Assembly: GCA_014529385.2 (NCBI GenBank)
Contig: CM043967.1
Coordinates: 82,406,278 to 82,470,277 of the forward strand
Direction of reading: 5' to 3'
DNA: 64,000 nucleotides
DNA from: Adiantum capillus-veneris
Lineage: Eukaryota > Streptophyta > Polypodiopsida > Polypodiales > Pteridaceae
The stretch's first letter is position 1. The number at the start of each line of letters is the position of its first letter. Shown one piece after another: positions 44,874 to 58,243 of this stretch. Both the position numbers and the translations under genes were made by a program. The notes beneath the pieces were generated by a model. It was not told where the DNA came from. It saw only the letters and a list, made by a program, of their open reading frames with translations, and did no database searches.

Positions 44874-45469
44874 GGATAAACCGATTCAGATCTGGGTGCC
44901 TAAAACTTCACCATAAAAACAAAAGAAGGTTCTAAGGGTTCGAACACAGAGACGAGCGTCTCCGAGCAAGGAGCCTAACATGTAAATGTTTTGGAAGAAA
45001 AAGGAGCACTTATCTTCTTCAACCCGCGAAACCAATCAAGCAATGGCGAGTTAAGTCTCAACAGTCTCCACCACACCATGCAGCACCACGCCGACCAAAT
45101 TACCAATGGCAAGAAAAAGCTCGACAACAGTCAAAAGTGCTACCAATAGCTCAAGAAATTAGTGTGCTAAAGCATCCTGATGGTACAATCAAAGAGAGAG
45201 AACACAAGCTACAAGATTTTCTCTTTGGAAGACATTAGCAACAAACCTCGAACCCTTGAGTTAATTACTCAAGACCCAGCTCTTGCACAACATATTGGTT
45301 TGAATTGCATTGATCCTCATAGCATGATAGAGCCAATCACGGCTATGCATAGACACGATTGTTCACCCATACACATAGTCGTCCCAGAGTATGCCATCTA
45401 GGAGGGGTGGAAGGACACTAAGTCCTAAGTAATTAAGGGCAATGTTTGAAGAGGGAGGAAAAAGTTTGA
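44874..45469 (+). pseudogene. E3 3' region after the inverted-repeat element
   Basis: It resumes with IQIWVPKTSP and a TAA. The sequence just before the inverted-repeat element reads RQIWVPKA, so a short motif is repeated across it. A frame at 45180-45401 contains TSYKIFSLEDISNKPRTLE and ends PIHIVVPEYAI; I do not recognise a domain. The stretch ends with a purine-rich GAAGAGGGAGGAAAAAG (about 45448-45464), a likely polypurine tract. Confidence 0.55.
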
Positions 45470-45478
45470 TGTTAACGT
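45470..45478 (+). repeat. nine-base stub of the E3 3' LTR
   Basis: TGTTAACGT follows the purine tract and resembles the first bases of the 5' LTR (TGTTAGCAG). E4 begins at the next base, so E4 appears to have landed in this LTR, with AACGT as its presumed target site. Confidence 0.5.
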
Positions 45479-46694
45479 TGGAGAGGGGGAATGGGGAACA
45501 CACCCGACACACACGCAATGGCCCCTATATAGCTCATGGTATTCACAGCATCCCTGTCCTCTCAGAAACACCTTCAAAAGAAACAAGTTTCACTAGTAGT
45601 GTCTTGCCTGCACTCTACTCGATGCACCTACCGCCAACAAGATCACCCACCCACATGCACACACCACTACGACTGATCTCGACCCTCTCAACCCATGTGA
45701 CTCCTCTTACTCACTCTCTTTGTGCACACACCTACGTCGTCAGTTCGGGGGGGCACACACTTCCACACTGCTGACACCACACGACACGAACGAGAGCCAG
45801 AGAAAGAGAAAAGAGGAAGGGGAAATTAACACTTGATAGGGGAAAAGTGGGTTTGATCTTGCTTCAATAAAAACTGATTACAACCTTCAGCACCCCATGG
45901 CCATGGCTATTCCCAAAAAAGAACCTTCAGCACCCCATGGCCATGGCTTTCACTCCACATGCACAACCCTCTTTGCAGGAGGCTCCCAAAATGTATCTTC
46001 GCTGCTTGCCGAACACTACTTTTGCGACCAGTTCTTCAATTGCTCTCGCCTTTCCACATTCGCCCACGCGAAGAGGCACCTTATCGATTCTTCTTATTTT
46101 CTCTCCTTGTCAAGATGCTATGTGACGCTCTACAGCTGCTTCAATGACTTCTTGCATGTCGTTTCGACCATCACTTGCACGGGTCCCTTCCTCTTGGTAG
46201 CCTTTGTTTGTTCTTTCCTCTGCAAGGTGCTCACTCCTTGAGCCGCTTCCCCGACCAACCGTGCCGGCTTCGACTGCCGATCGCGAGCACACGAAGCTTC
46301 TTTTCCTCTTCTTTTTTCAATTCTCCTTTCTTCTTCTCCCATAAAAAAACCCTCCTCGAAAATGATGCCCTCTCCTTTTTTTCTTCTTCTTCTTTTTTCA
46401 AGGCAAAGGAAAAAAAATTCTCTTTTTGGCAGTGGCGCCAGGCGCTACTGCCTTTGGGCTTCTTTCCCGTTACTCAAACTTACCCTTTTAAACATAGCCT
46501 TCGATTTCATTTTTCTTCTTTCCCCCTTGAGTCGAGCCACCCTTTGCTTTTACGTTTACAACACAAAAAGAGCTCAAGCATGTGATCACGTGTGGTCCGT
46601 GCTACGTGTTTGCCAACAAGTTCTTCGGTCATGCCACGTGGGAGATCCACCTTTCGGCTCCGCATCATGACGCCTCGAGAGCCTGAAATGGCAT
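45479..46694 (-). repeat. E4 left LTR, outer part
   Basis: It matches 60975-62143 base for base over most of its length. It includes T-rich TTCTTCTTTTTTC segments and Ser/Phe-rich accidental frames. E5 begins at 46695. The rest of this LTR is at 54793-55753. Confidence 0.85.
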
Positions 46695-48764
<2,070 letters not shown>

Positions 48765-49338
48765 ATGGACAAAAATGGTAAGTATCAGGAAATCAAGACC
48801 ACGGATAGCTGGGGCTATCTCTGGGAGGGATCTCGACGACATCTTGCCAACCATGGATGCTCACATCAAAGGGCAACGGATTTCAAACGTCTACATAGAT
48901 GGTGGCGTGAAAATATGCGTCATGAGTGAAAAGATGATGCACCATCTAGGTCTAGAGGTAAGTAGGCCAGCACCCTACCGAGCCAAGATGGCAAACAATG
49001 TAAGAGTAAAATGCGTAGGCATTGTAAATGCGGTCAAAGTAAAAGCATTCAATACAGAAGTGGAGGTAGACATCTTTGTCATGCCACACAAAGGGGAGGG
49101 CTACCCCATCATTCTTGGAAGGCCTTGGCTTATGGCCATGGAAGCAAAACAAGACTGGAGCACCGGGATGATCCAGATGAAGGATGCTAAAGGGAAGTCC
49201 ATATTCTACGACATGAGGACTGGGAAGCAGCGCGATATGATCATGGAGGCTTCAGAAGACGAGTCCACCAGGGACTCCTCGTCTACCTCAAGAGAAGACA
49301 CAACCCCATTGACGGGAGTGACAGTAGCATCGATGTAA
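48765..49338 (+). pseudogene. E5 aspartic protease, N-terminus missing
   Basis: The frame from ATG 48775 reads into ISNVYIDGGVKICVMSEKMM, a retropepsin active site of the D-G-G form. MANNVRVKCVGIVNAVKVKA and GYPIILGRPWLMAMEAKQDW follow, then a Ser/Thr-rich acidic tail. The start is almost directly at the end of the LTR, so the normal N-terminal context (gag and linker) is absent. The domain itself is uninterrupted. Confidence 0.85.
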
Positions 49339-50782
49339 TGGGAGTCATTCTTAAAGACCCAAACAGATTAACACAATCCGAAGCAACCTCAGTAAACGAA
49401 GAGGGACCATCAGGTAAGCAGTCATTGGAGGATGCAGGTAAGCTACAGAAAATGCTCTCAAATGAGTTAACCAATGAAGAGAGGAAGGAGTATGTCTCTA
49501 TGTTAGGCAACTTCACTACTTTGTTCATTGATGGCTATGATAAGATCACAGGAATTACAGTAGTGCAGCACCACATAAAGCTCAAGGAAGGCAGTAAACC
49601 TGTAGTACAGAAGCTCAGAAGACTTGGAGTGATTCAACAAGAGGCATTGCTTAAAGAAGTAAGGAGTTTGCTACAAGCAGGTTTCATCTACCCTGTCGAA
49701 GACTCAGAATTGGTCTCCCCAGTAGTAGTCACACAAAAAAAAATGGTAAATGGAGAGTCTGTGTGGATTACAAACCTCTCAATGCAGCCACGAAGAGGGA
49801 CCATTTTCCCCTCCCATTCCAGGATGAAATACTCAATGAAGTGGCAGGTCACGAACGCTACACACTATGCGACGGCTACTCAGGATACTTCCAAATTAGC
49901 ATTGCGGAGGAGGATCAGAAGAAGACAACCTTCATCACACCCTGGAGATGTTTTTCCTACAGAGTAATTCCATTTGGCCTCACCAACGCCCTAGCCCTAT
50001 TTCAACTCTATGTGACCTTTGTTTTCCAACCCTACTTTGGAACATCAATACGGCTTTTCATAGATGATTTTTGCATCTATAGCTCACGAGCCCTTGATCT
50101 AAGCAAAGTCTATGATGGCTTAACGAAGCTACAAACCCTGGGTGGCCAACTCAATGTGGACAAGTGTCACATTGGTGAGAGCAAGGTCACTCTCCTTGGT
50201 CATGTAATTTCAGAAAAAGGAATCGAGGCTGACCCTAGCAAAATTCAGGCTCTGGTATCTTTATCATCTCCCACCACCGCCAAGCAATTGGTTTCTTTCC
50301 TTCAGAAGGTAAGATATTTAAGCAGGTTCATTCACCTGCTATCTCAAGTGGTCCTTCCCCTACAACAACTCACCCAAAGGGATGTTTTCTCATGGAGTGA
50401 AGAGAATGAACAACAGTTCACTGAGGTAAAACAAGTCCTATCTAAGCTTCCCATTATTTCACCCCCCAAGTGGGACGAGCCATTCTATGTGAGCCCTAGT
50501 GTGGGAAATGATACTCTGGGAGCAGTACTAATGCAAAAGGATCCCAAAACTTCTTTCATGCGCCCTATTTACTTCTCTAGTCGAGTCATGACCCCATCAG
50601 AGAAGGGATTCACCGAAGTAGAACACATGGTTCTGGCACTAATGTTTGCTACTGCGAAATTCCACTCCTATCTTTTGCCTAGACCATTTGTAATCCTGAC
50701 AATGGAAGAGGTTTTTCCTTATGTAATGCGACACATGAATGTCTCATCTAGGATCTCAAAGTGGCTAATTAGACTACAATAA
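49339..50782 (+). pseudogene. E5 reverse transcriptase and first RNase H
   Basis: ALLKEVRSLLQAGFIYPVED and LVSPVVVTQKK run into an A9 stretch at about 49736-49744 where the frame slips. The second frame (to 50782) gives YSGYFQISIAEEDQKKTTF, VIPFGLTNALALFQLY and RLFIDDFCIYSSRALDL, with F-I-D-D intact. Thumb and the first RNase H follow with PFYVSPSVGNDTLGAVLMQ, where the normal catalytic Asp is absent. This matches Tat elements, in which that domain is thought to serve only as a spacer. Confidence 0.88.
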
Positions 50783-51370
50783 TTTGATTACACCATGCAA
50801 GTAGAAAACTCTATCAGGGCTAGTCTAGCAAGAATTCTCACTCATCGCCACTACGAGAACAAGCTGAAGGTCGACACGGAAGCAAAGGAAGGAACACCAG
50901 ATAAAGAGAGCCCTAAGCTAGAGAGAGCTCACTCTCTTTTCTTTGACGGAGCATACAAGAGAACAATGAATCAGTCTGCAGCAGGCATGGTCATTTTCAA
51001 TGAATAGCAGGAAAGAGTATTCTCCATAGGGCAGTTATCACACTCCCACTCTAAAAATGAGGCAAAATATGCAGCCCTAATCCTTGGGCTGGAACACTGT
51101 ATTTCACAAAAAATTCAACGCTTGAATGTATTCGACGACGCTTTGCTTTTGATAAGGCAGATAAATGGCACCTAGGAGTGCAAGAATCAGGTTTTACTTG
51201 GTCAACTTCGCCAAGTTAAGGACCTTCTGAAGAAGTTTGAAGCGGTAAGACTCTTCCACATTCCCAGAGCAGAAAATCAAGAGGCAGATGCACTAGCTAA
51301 AGAAAGGATACAAGATGTTTCCATAGGAGCAATCAAATTAAAGCTACCCCTCTTTCAAGGCAGTGACGCT
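50783..51370 (+). pseudogene. E5 second (archaeal-type) RNase H
   Basis: HSLFFDGAYKRTMNQSAAGM (Asp), HSKNEAKYAALILGLE (Glu), LNVFDDALLLIRQING (Asp) and PRAENQEADALAKER (Asp) give the complete D-E-D-D set of RNase HI. The frame has a TAA at 50780 just upstream, a TAG at 51005 and a TAG at 51172. It is the functional RNase H replacing the inactive first domain. Confidence 0.85.
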
Positions 51371-52703
51371 ATGCCTAATATCATCAGCTTTCTAAATACA
51401 GGGGAATGTCCAACAGGACACACTAAAGGCCAAAAACAATGGCTGGTAAGGAAGGATACTAGGTACCTCCTTATAGACGACCACTTGTATTTTAAGGGCA
51501 AAGATCAAATTCTTAGGCGGGTGCCAACCTCCAGTGAAATCACCGAGGTAATCTCAAGTTGCCATGACGGCGTCTGCGGTGGTCATTTTGCTATAGATAT
51601 CACCAGTAGGAAGATTCTACAGGCAGGATACTTTTGGCCTAGTTTGAACAGAGATATACACCATGGGTGTAAAACATGTAAGGCCTGTCAAGTGGCCAGT
51701 GATCGCACGCTAACCTACGAGCCCCACACCCCTATCATTTCATATGGTCCGTTTGAGAAATGGGGAATAGATGCAATTGGTCCCTTACCAAGGGCCCAAT
51801 CAGGGAAACTGTACATCATTCTGGGGGTAGACTACATGACGCGATGGGCAAAAGCAACAACCACCACCCGCATTACAGCCCAAGAGGTGGCAAAGTTCAT
51901 TTTTGAGCATATCGTTTGCCGTTTTGGCACTCCTCTTGAGATAATATCAGATAGAGGACCAAGATTCAGAGGTGATGTAGTAGGAGAACTGATGAAGAAG
52001 TTAGGCATCACACGTCGGAATTCCACACCATACTATCCGCAATGCAATGGTCTGGTAGAGAAGGTAAATGGAATGATTTGCAAGATCATCACAAAACAGG
52101 TGAACAACCATACAGGAGATTGGGATAAACATCTCATGGCAGCTCTTTGGGCCTACAGAAAAACGTTCCGAACATCACTAGGTTTCACCCCTTTCCATCT
52201 AGTTTATGGGAAGGAGGCAATTCTACCCATTGAGGTACAAATAGCCAGCTTACGAGTCTTGGCCAGCCAGACCCACCGTCCAATCGTAAACCTTAGAAAC
52301 CACATCTTGGTTCTAGAGAGACTACAACTGGATAGGGAAGAAGCAATCAATCACTATGCGGCACAGGCAAAACGACGCCGACTCACTTTCAATCAAGGGA
52401 TTAAAGAGAAAGGACTGGAAAAAGGCATGTTAGTGCTGCTCTATGACAACAGATTTGATACCCGGAAGGACAAGAAATTTTAGCCCAGATGGGAAGGACC
52501 ATTCATCATCAAGAAACGCTACGACAACGGCAGCTATAAGCTGATGGAAGCAGATGGGAGAATTCACAAGACTAGAGTCAATGGATGGAGACTGAAGAGG
52601 TACTTTCTTAGGTTTGACCCAGAATTCGTGCTAGACATTCCAGAAGAGGGAGAACCCTCTGACTCTACAGCTGAAGAAACTGAAGAAGGGCTAGAAGCAT
52701 GAA
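51371..52703 (+). pseudogene. E5 integrase
   Basis: 370 uninterrupted residues. The zinc module is HDGVCGGHF with CKTCKACQ (H-x6-H, C-x2-C). The core has KWGIDAIGPLPRAQSGK, EIISDRGPRFRGDVV and CNGLVEKVNGMICKI, with Asp, Asp and Glu all present. A TAG at about 52482 interrupts before WEGPFIIKKRYDNGSYKL and TRVNGWRLKRY, the usual C-terminal fold. No chromodomain is present, and the end is acidic. Confidence 0.9.
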
Positions 52704-52713
52704 TGCCTCTAGC

Positions 52714-52731
52714 CAAAAGAGAGAGGGCTAA
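52714..52731 (+). other. E5 polypurine tract
   Basis: CAAAAGAGAGAGGGCTAA precedes the TG of the 3' LTR at 52732. Confidence 0.8.
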
Positions 52732-53606
52732 TGATAGCCGGCTTTCGGAAAATCAAAGAAAAAAAAAGAAAAACAAAACTCATTTCACCCCCCCACTCTC
52801 AGTACCCCCCCACCGTAACTCATCTTTCCCTTCCCGCCCCAAAGGCATCAGATAAAACTCTCGCACTCTCTCCCCCCCCATTTTCTTCACATACCCTCTT
52901 CCCCCTCCTTTTTCCCCCCCCGATTTACCCTCCCCGGCTAGGAAGAAATTAAGAAGAAACCCCCCAACCCCTCTCTCGTGCTCCCTCGGTGTAAGCCGCG
53001 TGGGACCCCCCCCCCCCCCCCCCCTCACTCTTACACTCACCCCTCTCCCATTACCCTTTACCCTCTACCCTATCCTAAACCCCCCCCCCCCCCCCCCCCC
53101 TCTCTTCGGCCCGCCAATATTCCCTCCCCCGGACCCTCCTCCCTCTTCCCCACCCGCTCGCCTCACCCTCCTTCGGCTCATTCCCCCCCCCCCCCCCCCC
53201 CCCGGCCTGCGGATATATTCCCCCCCCCCATTGACTTAGTTGTCATTCGCCCTTAAGCCCATGCATGACACACCACCCTCCCCCTCTGCCTCTGACCCAC
53301 ACAAACCCATGCCCCGCCATACCCTCTCTCTCCCTGACTCTCCCTCACACACTCGCTCTATCCCTTATCCCCTCACCCCTCACCCTCCCCCTCTCCCTGT
53401 CACGGCACGGCAGCACGCCAAACTCTCTCTCTCTTTCTCATCCGGATGCCGCCATCGCGCAAATCTCTCTCTCTCGCCTTGCGGAAACAGCGCTGTACAC
53501 ACACACACACCCCACCACACACCCTCCCCCCACCTCTCCTCTCTCTCGTGCGTAGTCCGCAGCCCACACACCCACACACACGCGCCTTGCAGTAGCAGTT
53601 GAAACA

Positions 53607-53647
<41 letters not shown>

Positions 53648-54720
53648 ACACACACACACACACACACACCCCACCACACACCTCCCCCCCCTCTCCTTCC
53701 GCAATGCGCAACAGTCCGCCATCCGCCACAGGAAAAAAAAAGAATAAATAATATATATATATATATATATATACATTATATAACTCCCCCCCCCTTTCCC
53801 GTGTTCCCATGCACGCATGCGCACATACATATACATATACGCACTCACCCGCAAAAAAAACACACACACATGCTCCCACACTCACATACATACATACGCA
53901 CATGCATAAACGCTTACGACATCGACAAACGAAAGAAGACGGATCCAAAGCACGTGCCGCCAGCGACAAAAAAAGAAAATGCGCCGAAGGCATGCCCCGG
54001 CCGACTCCGGAAAGAAGTACGCTCGACCCCAACGCACCGGCAGCTCGCCATTCGCCGGCAACATGAACCTCGATGCCATCTCAGTAATTTTAGTTTATTT
54101 TACCATTATCTTCAGTTTTCACCCAAGCCATTGTAAATTTCCCTTTTGTAAATATCCTCTCTCTAGGTGAGGGTAATAATAGCCCACCTAGAGATTCCCA
54201 TCTTTTAATAACCTCCCCCAAAAACAAAGCAAGGGTCAACCACACCGGGCCCACCACTTGTTTTGTCTCCCCGATTAAGATTACCCTAACCACACTGGGA
54301 TTACCATAATCCAAGCAGCCAACACCTATAAATTGGCACTGAGAGGTCACTATCGAGGGGGGGGGGGGGGGGGGGAACTTATGTGGAACCAAGCATTGGG
54401 TAGAGTATAGTAGGAGGGATTGACACCATCACCATCACGGGGAGAGGGTTTAGGGTCTTATGTGTTGGGTTTTCCTTGGAAATTGCACCATGCGAAGGGA
54501 CTCACACCCATCTCTCGACTCCAATGGTTGGTGCACACACGTATGCACGCTCTTGGCAATGAACATTTGCAGTCATTGAATCTCCCTAGAGAACGCATCA
54601 AGTAGGTTGCACCATCTCTTTCCCCTACCTCTCTACCACCACGGCATGCCACCTTGTAAATATTGCAGAAATAATTCACCCTCACACCCCCGAGGTTATT
54701 TTTCATCAATTGCGAGTGTT

Positions 54721-54770
<50 letters not shown>

Positions 54771-54792
54771 GTGTGTAGGCTTGCGGTGTTCA
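52732..54792 (+). repeat. E5 3' LTR, 2061 bp
   Basis: Pair of 46695-48764. The C runs are longer here (near 53008-53024 and 53080-53100), the (CA)n is longer (about 53609-53668) and the (GT)n is shorter (54724-54777). These differences are typical of slippage. Unique sequence between them differs by a few percent at most by eye. Confidence 0.9.
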
Positions 54793-55753
54793 TATCATCG
54801 TGGGCTTTGCGTCCTAGCCGCTCAAAGCTAGGTGGTGCCCCTTGTTCGCTTTACCGTGGCAGGCTCGAGGCGAGCCATTCAGCCCCCGACGTTTTAGAGG
54901 CCGTCGAGGTCCGGGGTCCTTTTTGCGTCCGTCAGCGTGTCCCAAACATCGGAAAAAGCATCCGATCATCCACTTTCCCTACGAACTGCCAACCTCGACC
55001 AAGCATATCTCCATGCTCCGGACTCCGATTCAAGTGCCATCGACTCCCACTAGCATCACATGCTGCATACTACCCACAAGACACCTGGCGAGCTCGAGAA
55101 AACACCAAATGCTACGTTTCCCAATGCGTCTCCCAACCGCCTCGAAACTGGCCCCTGTCAAAACTTGACTGTCCATAACTTTCCATCCAGAAGCCCGATT
55201 CTCAATCCGAAAATACCGAAGTGCTCCACAACTTGAGGACTTCCCGTGTATCATTTCACACCCGCCTTGAACAACCACATGTGCTTGCCCAATCCAGCGT
55301 CCCACTTCCACTTGCCATATCTTGCACATCCGGGCTCCGTTTGACGAGCCGCCTGGACGACCTTCTAGAGCATCTTCAATACCACATTTCGGGACATATT
55401 TTTTGCATTTTGAAAACCTTGACTTGCCGTCATCATTATCTCACTTTGGAGGCCCCCCTAGACAAAAAAACCCCTTTAAGCACACATTTCCGTTGCCACT
55501 GTCCTGCTGAGGTCTCCCACACTGGCTTTATCCCTCTACGATGCACCTGTTATCACCCTTTGCACTGCATAGCACACTTTATAGCGCGTACCAACTTTGG
55601 TTGCACCATCATTACCCACCCCCCTATTGAACATTCATGTTCAACCAAAAGTAGCTTTATTGAACTTGAAACTTGCAACACTCTGCAAACACTCAACTAC
55701 ACTGGAAAACACACCACCATATGTACAATATGTATAATATGTACAAAACTGCA
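54793..55753 (-). repeat. E4 left LTR, inner part
   Basis: Continuation of 45479-46694 after E5. Part of it (about 54946-55006) matches 62148-62220 in the right LTR. About 150 bases before that have no partner on the right. The right LTR is then interrupted by E6, so 55007-55753 has no partner in the window. The end is placed next to a minus-strand purine tract GAGGGGAATCAGGAG (55765-55779). Confidence 0.7.
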
Positions 55754-56857
55754 TGTCTATTACTCCTGATTCCCCTCAAGTGGGTTGCCCAACCCCCTTG
55801 GTCACCACTTGACGTACATCGGGCACCACTTCCCTATCAAAGTACAGCTTGACCCATACACCATTTACCCTATGCCTGAGAAGCTTACCATTGGCTCTCA
55901 CCACATGATAGGTCCCATTCAAAAAGGCCTTTTGCACTTTGTACGGACCCATCCATTTCGTTTTGAACTTCTTCTGGAAGGTGAAGTCCAAGTAGCTCTC
56001 ATACTTCATTTTACTAGGGCCCCTTCTTCTATATTTTTTTCTGGCAGACTCTCATTAACTTTGGCCATTCTCCTTTCCCGCTGCTTCACATAGTAGTCTG
56101 ATGCTTCCTCTCTATCCATCTGCAATGCCTCAAGGCCGACAATCCTATCTTGTAAGATAGCTTGTGGAGTGGCATTGACGCACCACATACCTTTCAAAGC
56201 ACCCAACTGTGCATGCATTGGCAGCACTGCCTCCTTACCATAAACCAACTGAAATGGAGTAAATTTGATCGCCACTTTGTAGGACGTTCTATAGGCCCGT
56301 AGACACTTGTCTAGATTGATCTCCCATTATGTCTCCTGCTTATATACATACTTCGTGAGCATTTTGATGATCTGTCCATTGGCACTCTCCACAAGACCGT
56401 TGCATTGGGGATGATAAGGCGAGAAAAATCAATGCCAAATCTTTAGTTTTTCCACCAATGCCTGCATAAGATTCCTTTTGAATCCTTTCCCTCTATCAGA
56501 AATGAGTACCCATGGCACTCCAAAACGGCAACAAATGTTATCAAAAACAAAGTGGGCCACAATCTGTGCATTCACCTCCTTCAGAGCTTTGGCCTCGACC
56601 CACCTAGTGAGGTAGTCAATGGCTACCACAACATATTTCTTACCACTTGTAGACTTAGGGAGTGGACCGATGGCATCCAAAACCCACTTCTCAAAAGCAT
56701 TCTGAGAAATAATGGCTCCTTGTGACTCAGCTACCAAACGCCTCTCTCCTATAGTCTGACGTTCATGGAAAGTCTTGCACCAATAGTGCACATCCTTCAC
56801 CACTGAAGGCCACCAAAAACCTGCTCTCATCACTCAAAATAGTACTTGACCTTTCCC
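55754..56857 (-). pseudogene. E4 integrase, core and C-terminus
   Basis: From the right: VMRAGFWWPSVVKDVHYWCK with the cysteine side changed (C-K-T-F where C-x2-C is expected). FEKWVLDAIGPLPKSTSGKK follows (first Asp), then VLISDRGKGFKRNLM (second Asp). After a TGA, CNGLVESANGQIIK carries the Glu. KFTPFQLVYGKEAVLPMHA and KTKWMGPYKVQKAFLNGTY with HRVNGVWVKLY make up the end. Stops lie near 56833, 56429, 56315 and 56006. The last frame ends at 55776. Confidence 0.85.
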
Positions 56858-58243
56858 CTAGTGTCCACTCTCCTCATGACATTGCTCCAACACCAAGTTA
56901 ATCTCTTCTTTATAGAGCACTCTTCTCAGCACCCCGTCTGTTCCGTAAGTCATTAGGTCTTCACCTATTAGTGTAAATTTGCGAGCTTTCTGAACTATCC
57001 TCCTCCTTTGCAGTTTAGACAAACCTTGAGGACACTTCCCGATACTCAAAAAATCTTCCACCTCCTTCAATGACTCCCTACCTGTGTATGTGGCCGGGGC
57101 CACATATATATCTGCGACATGTACCTGCACCTTACTGCTTGCTAGCTGGTCTGCTTCTTGGTTGTGCTCTCTCTTCACATGCTTGAACAGGATTTCTCTA
57201 AAGAACTTCAACAACTTTTTGATGGCAAAGAACCAATGTTTTAAAGAATCGCGTTTCACTTGCCATTGACCTAGCAGTTGCTTGATGACCAATAACGCAT
57301 CACCTTTGACCACCAACCTCGAAATGCCGAACTCGACACTTTGTTTCAAACCTAGATGGAGGGAGAGATATTCTGCTTTATTGTTGGTATGAACATCCTC
57401 CAAATCATAGGCTTTTGAGAAGATTACCTTGCTGTGTGGATCGTGTATCACCACACCTCCCCCAGCTTTCTTTATCACCCTCCTATATGCACCATCAAAC
57501 CACATGGTAAAAGCTCCCATTAGGTCGGGCTCCTCTTTGGCTTCATCTCGCAACACTCTTGGATAAATTGGCAAATCCACGGCTTTCCTGACCAAAATGT
57601 CCGCCAAATGGGACCGACTTGTATGGTCAATTTTGAACTCAAGCTCAAATTCTTGCAACTCTATCACCCACTTCATGATCCGCTTCCTAGGCTTCAAGTG
57701 TAGTACTATTTCCGGGAATAGATTGTTAGCCGTCAACACATAAAACTTACACACAATGAGGTGCACTTTGAACTTTCTACAAGCAAAAACCAATGCCATG
57801 ACCCACTTCTCCGCTTCAGTGTAAGCCACTTCTCCAGGACTTATCACCCTGCTTTTGAAGTAGATAGGTTTATAGCTCCTTCCTACCTTCTGCAGTAACA
57901 CCGCCCCAATAGCCACGGTACCTACCGTCATTGACACATAGAAATCATCCTCTGGGATTGGAGGGCACACAATTGGTAGCTGACACAAAATTTCTTTCAC
58001 CCTGTCAAAATCTTCTTGAGCATCTTCATCCCATTCAAAACCATGCACCTGTTGAGCCCTCTTTTGGAGAGGATACACATATTGTGATAGCACCCATAAA
58101 AATTGGGACAAGTACTTTAGCTTATGTACAAAGGAGTCCAAGCCTTGCGCACTAGAGGGAGGCTCCATCAAGACTAGCGCCTTGACCTTTTTCGGATCCG
58201 CCTCGATTCCATTTTGTGACACCACATGACCTAGCAATTGCAC
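56858..58243 (-). CDS. E4 pol segment: RT thumb, two RNase H domains, start of integrase
   Basis: 461 uninterrupted residues. LLGHVVSQNGIEADPKKVKA is the RT thumb. DDFYVSMTVGTVAIGAVLLQ is the first RNase H, without its catalytic Asp. TMWFDGAYRRVIKKAGGGVV (Asp), NKAEYLSLHLGLKQ (Glu), VVKGDALLVIKQLLGQW (Asp) and NQEADQLASSKV (Asp) form a complete second RNase H. It closes with the integrase lead CHEESGH and a TAG. The segment is open in an otherwise broken gene, but it is only part of a polyprotein and has no start of its own. Confidence 0.9.
   Translation of the reverse strand: MQLLGHVVSQNGIEADPKKVKALVLMEPPSSAQGLDSFVHKLKYLSQFLWVLSQYVYPLQKRAQQVHGFEWDEDAQEDFDRVKEILCQLPIVCPPIPEDDFYVSMTVGTVAIGAVLLQKVGRSYKPIYFKSRVISPGEVAYTEAEKWVMALVFACRKFKVHLIVCKFYVLTANNLFPEIVLHLKPRKRIMKWVIELQEFELEFKIDHTSRSHLADILVRKAVDLPIYPRVLRDEAKEEPDLMGAFTMWFDGAYRRVIKKAGGGVVIHDPHSKVIFSKAYDLEDVHTNNKAEYLSLHLGLKQSVEFGISRLVVKGDALLVIKQLLGQWQVKRDSLKHWFFAIKKLLKFFREILFKHVKREHNQEADQLASSKVQVHVADIYVAPATYTGRESLKEVEDFLSIGKCPQGLSKLQRRRIVQKARKFTLIGEDLMTYGTDGVLRRVLYKEEINLVLEQCHEESGH

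Larger units (their letters stand above)
25963..45478 (+). mobile_element. E3, large Ty3/gypsy retrotransposon, split three times
   Basis: A 5' LTR (25963-26332), a 2.4-kb leader, gag (28745-31055), a basic linker, protease (38295-38752), RT-RNase H (39815-41110), integrase (to about 42780), a second protease-like domain (42792-43430) and a 3' purine tract (about 45440-45469). These account for about 12 kb once E2 and the inverted-repeat element are removed. The 3' LTR is represented only by nine bases (TGTTAACGT, 45470-45478) before E4 begins. The joint across E2 restores a continuous frame (NLEE to LAIEETKE), which confirms that the two halves are one element. Confidence 0.85.

Noticed and set aside
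46175-46585. 136-codon frame in the E4 LTR that looks like a secreted protein
   Set aside because: The matching LTR at 61664-62041 has different frame breaks; composition reflects T/C-rich LTR sequence.
55221-55769. 182-codon plus-strand frame
   Set aside because: Lies in the inner part of the E4 LTR, has no domain and is antisense to the element.
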